In this document: in pieces, positions 5,084 through 7,095 of the stretch | Layout of the letters: every line of letters begins with the position of its first letter | Position numbering within the stretch: position 1 is the first letter of the stretch | Source: Planctomycetaceae bacterium | Lineage (GTDB): Bacteria; Planctomycetota; Planctomycetia; Pirellulales; Pirellulaceae | DNA length: 7,095 nucleotides | Reading direction: 5' to 3' | NCBI GenBank assembly: GCA_007129635.1 | Contig: SKVE01000790.1 | Coordinates: 1 to 7,095, forward strand | Position numbers and translations under genes: made by a program | The notes under the pieces: generated by a model | Told to the model about the DNA's origin: nothing | The model's input: the letters and a program-made list of their open reading frames with translations, nothing else | Database searches by the model: none

Positions 5084-7095
5084 ATGAGTTCGTTTCGAAA
5101 AATCTGTTGCCTGACACCTGTCATCCTGGCGATCATGCCTCTGGTGGCGAGCCATCGATTGGTCGCAGAAGAACCCGAAATCCGCCAACGATCGACCTTG
5201 GAATTGGCCGAGCAGATCGTTCAGGAAAGCGATCGTTTGGGCGGCATCTGTGTGGTGTGGGGTGCCCGGGATGCTGACTTGGCGTTGGCGATCGGGCGAC
5301 AAGGCAACTTCGTCGTGCATGCCTTGGCCGATTCGGACGAACGATGCCAGGAGATACGCGATCAGATACGCGGCGAGGGCCGCTACGGAACCATCTCGGC
5401 CGATGTTTATCGGGACGGACCTCTGCCATACAACGACCAATTGATCAACCTGCTGGTCGTTCCTGATGCCGCCGCACTGCTGGAACAAAGGGAGAAACGA
5501 TCGGAACTGCTGCGGGTACTGGCGCCGCTGGGGACGCTTTTCTTGGCGGGCGATTCCCGGGTGTTGGGTATCAAGGAACTCGCGGATGCCCTTGACCGTC
5601 GGGATGTGGAGCGGTTGCCCGAGGATCGGATACCGGGTTGGGTCGGGTTGCGCAAAACCTGGCCGGCGGACATCGATCAGTGGACCCATTATCTGCACGG
5701 CGCCGACGGCAATCCGGTCGCTCGCGATCGCGTGGTCGGCCCACCGCGGCATTATCAGTGGATCAACGGGCCCATGTTCATGCGTTGCCACGAGACGGTC
5801 TCCAGCATCAGCACTCAGGTCACCGCGAATGGGCGTCTGTTCTCGATTGTCGACCAGGCGCCGATCAGTCTGCCCGGCCAGCACCACTTGCCGGACCAAT
5901 GGTTCCTGACGGCCCGCGACGCATTCAACGGCGTCGATTTGTGGGAGGTGCCGATCCTCCGCTGGGGCTGGCGTGAGTGGAAAGACACCTGGTTCTCGCA
6001 CCGGGCTGGTGAATACCCCTTGAACCTGCAGAAACGGCTGGTCGCCGTCGGTGATCACGTCTACGTGACGCTCGGTTACCATGCTCCGGTATCGCAACTG
6101 GACGCGCGAACCGGTCAAATCCTGCAGACGTACGAGGGAACCGAGCGGACCAATGAGATCTTGGTTTTGGACGACGAACTGATCCTGGCCGTGCTGGTCG
6201 ACGATGGTGTGCAAGTCATGGCTGTCAAGGCATCGACCGGCCGTCACCTCTGGAAGTCTGGAAACACCTATCAGGGCACAACGGTCGACTATATTCGGAC
6301 GGCCCTGGGCACGAAGCTGGATCCGGCCGTCAATCTGGCCACCGACGGAGATGCGATCGCGTTGATCGACGGTCGGGAGATCGTCTGTCTGAGTCGGGCG
6401 ACCGGCGAGCTGCGGTGGCGCACGCCCTTCCCTTCGGCCGACTCCGACTTCAGCGCCGGTGGGATCCGCTCGCAGGGCAACTTGTGGAACGGCACGATGA
6501 TCGTTACCGACGGGGTGGTGCTGCACGCCAGTCCTGGCAAACTGGCCGCCTTTTCCGCCGCAGACGGTCGGATCCTTTGGGAGCAGCCCAAGCAGTTCAT
6601 CCAGCATCTCTGGTTCGCCTGGAAAGACGTGTTTGTCATCGATGGCCTTGTCTGGACGTGGAGCGATCAACTGGACGAGTTGGTATTCCAGCGTGGCGCC
6701 CAACGACCGCAACGGACTCGAGAACCGCGTACGGCGAACGGTTACGACTTGAAGACGGGCCGATTGGTGCGGCAAGTCGATTTGGGCAATGTCTTTCACA
6801 CGAATCATCACCATCGGTGCTATCGAAATAAGGCCACCGAGCGATACCTGATGACCAGCCGGCGAGGAACGGAATTCATCGATTTGCAACATGGCCAGCA
6901 CTCAATCCATAACTGGGTTCGCGGCACATGTCATGTGGGGATGATTCCCGCCAACGGGCTGCAGTATGCTCCGCCACATCCCTGTGTCTGTTATCTGGAC
7001 GAAAAACTGAACGGCATGAACGCGTTGGCGGCGGCTCGACCGGGAGCGATGCTTCCCGACGAGCTGTCGCCGATCCTGGTCCGGGGGCCCGCCTA
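5084..7095 (+). CDS. Exported PQQ/BamB-like beta-propeller protein with N-terminal methyltransferase-like domain (partial)
   Basis: At least 670 residues are read from ATG 5084 and the frame is still open at the window edge. Residues 1-28 (MSSFRKICCLTPVILAIMPL...) look like a signal peptide cut before EEPE. Residues about 36-155 resemble a Rossmann methyltransferase domain (LAEQIVQESDRLGGICVVWG, INLLVVPDAAALL, LRVLAPLGTLFLAG), but the SAM glycine loop is replaced by WGARDADLA, so activity is doubtful. From about 195 (ADIDQWTHYLHGADGNPVA) a WD/PQQ-type propeller follows, with blade phrases such as ARTGQILQTYEG, KASTGRHLWKSG, RATGELRWRT and SAADGRILWEQP. A His/Cys-rich segment follows (NHHHRCYRNKATERYL, 574-589; Cys616; Cys634 and Cys636). 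The architecture is common in Planctomycetota, where function is unknown. True PQQ enzyme activity is not implied. The minus strand opposite is also largely stop-free but has no start signals and is treated as a shadow. Confidence 0.9.
   Translation, partial: MSSFRKICCLTPVILAIMPLVASHRLVAEEPEIRQRSTLELAEQIVQESDRLGGICVVWGARDADLALAIGRQGNFVVHALADSDERCQEIRDQIRGEGRYGTISADVYRDGPLPYNDQLINLLVVPDAAALLEQREKRSELLRVLAPLGTLFLAGDSRVLGIKELADALDRRDVERLPEDRIPGWVGLRKTWPADIDQWTHYLHGADGNPVARDRVVGPPRHYQWINGPMFMRCHETVSSISTQVTANGRLFSIVDQAPISLPGQHHLPDQWFLTARDAFNGVDLWEVPILRWGWREWKDTWFSHRAGEYPLNLQKRLVAVGDHVYVTLGYHAPVSQLDARTGQILQTYEGTERTNEILVLDDELILAVLVDDGVQVMAVKASTGRHLWKSGNTYQGTTVDYIRTALGTKLDPAVNLATDGDAIALIDGREIVCLSRATGELRWRTPFPSADSDFSAGGIRSQGNLWNGTMIVTDGVVLHASPGKLAAFSAADGRILWEQPKQFIQHLWFAWKDVFVIDGLVWTWSDQLDELVFQRGAQRPQRTREPRTANGYDLKTGRLVRQVDLGNVFHTNHHHRCYRNKATERYLMTSRRGTEFIDLQHGQHSIHNWVRGTCHVGMIPANGLQYAPPHPCVCYLDEKLNGMNALAAARPGAMLPDELSPILVRGPA

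Noticed and set aside
5069..6901. A 610-codon open frame on the minus strand
   Set aside because: It is opposite the beta-propeller gene, which has a signal peptide, a well-placed ribosome binding site and recognisable blade motifs. The minus frame has low-complexity, Arg/Gln/Pro-rich composition and no family resemblance, as expected of a shadow in GC-rich DNA.

Overview
The window looks like a piece of a Planctomycetota chromosome, probably from the Pirellulaceae side. The evidence is indirect. Two adjacent exported proteins have architectures typical of that phylum: HEAT repeats plus a LamG-like domain, and a degenerate methyltransferase-like domain fused to a PQQ/BamB-like beta-propeller. 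Codon use is moderately GC-rich, the tRNA has no encoded CCA, and the intergenic DNA is loose and repeat-laden. No species can be named from the sequence alone.

Left part (1-1815): mostly a gene-poor mosaic. It begins with the tail of an unidentified gene (1-141). It holds three separate short tandem duplications (units of 18, 23 and 23 nt), a 37-residue lysine-rich small gene (895-1008), and an orphan coiled-coil-like reading frame (about 1019-1174) that runs into a 100-bp hairpin element with perfect 22-bp ends (1156-1255). A truncated HUH/Y1 (REP-associated, RAYT-like) transposase follows (1279-1473). A doubtful 42-residue acidic ORF and a triple TTGACACAGTT repeat close the stretch. Small repeats next to a dead RAYT suggest that transposase-driven short elements colonised this region.

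Middle part (1816-2370): a compact tRNA-Ser(GGA) unit on the minus strand, with a sigma70-type promoter (2017-2045), the tRNA (1875-1957) and an intrinsic terminator (1816-1858). Between it and the next gene lies a 17-bp inverted repeat whose left arm can also fold into a competing short hairpin.

Right part (2371-7095): three plus-strand genes in a row. The first is a class V aminotransferase of the alanine/serine-glyoxylate family. After 81 nt comes an exported HEAT/LamG protein, and after only 4 nt an exported beta-propeller protein that runs off the window. The last two are almost certainly one translationally coupled operon, because the ribosome binding site of the third gene lies in the last codons of the second. 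The aminotransferase may be co-transcribed but has no evident functional link to them. The beta-propeller gene is read on the plus strand even though a long stop-free frame lies opposite it on the minus strand.
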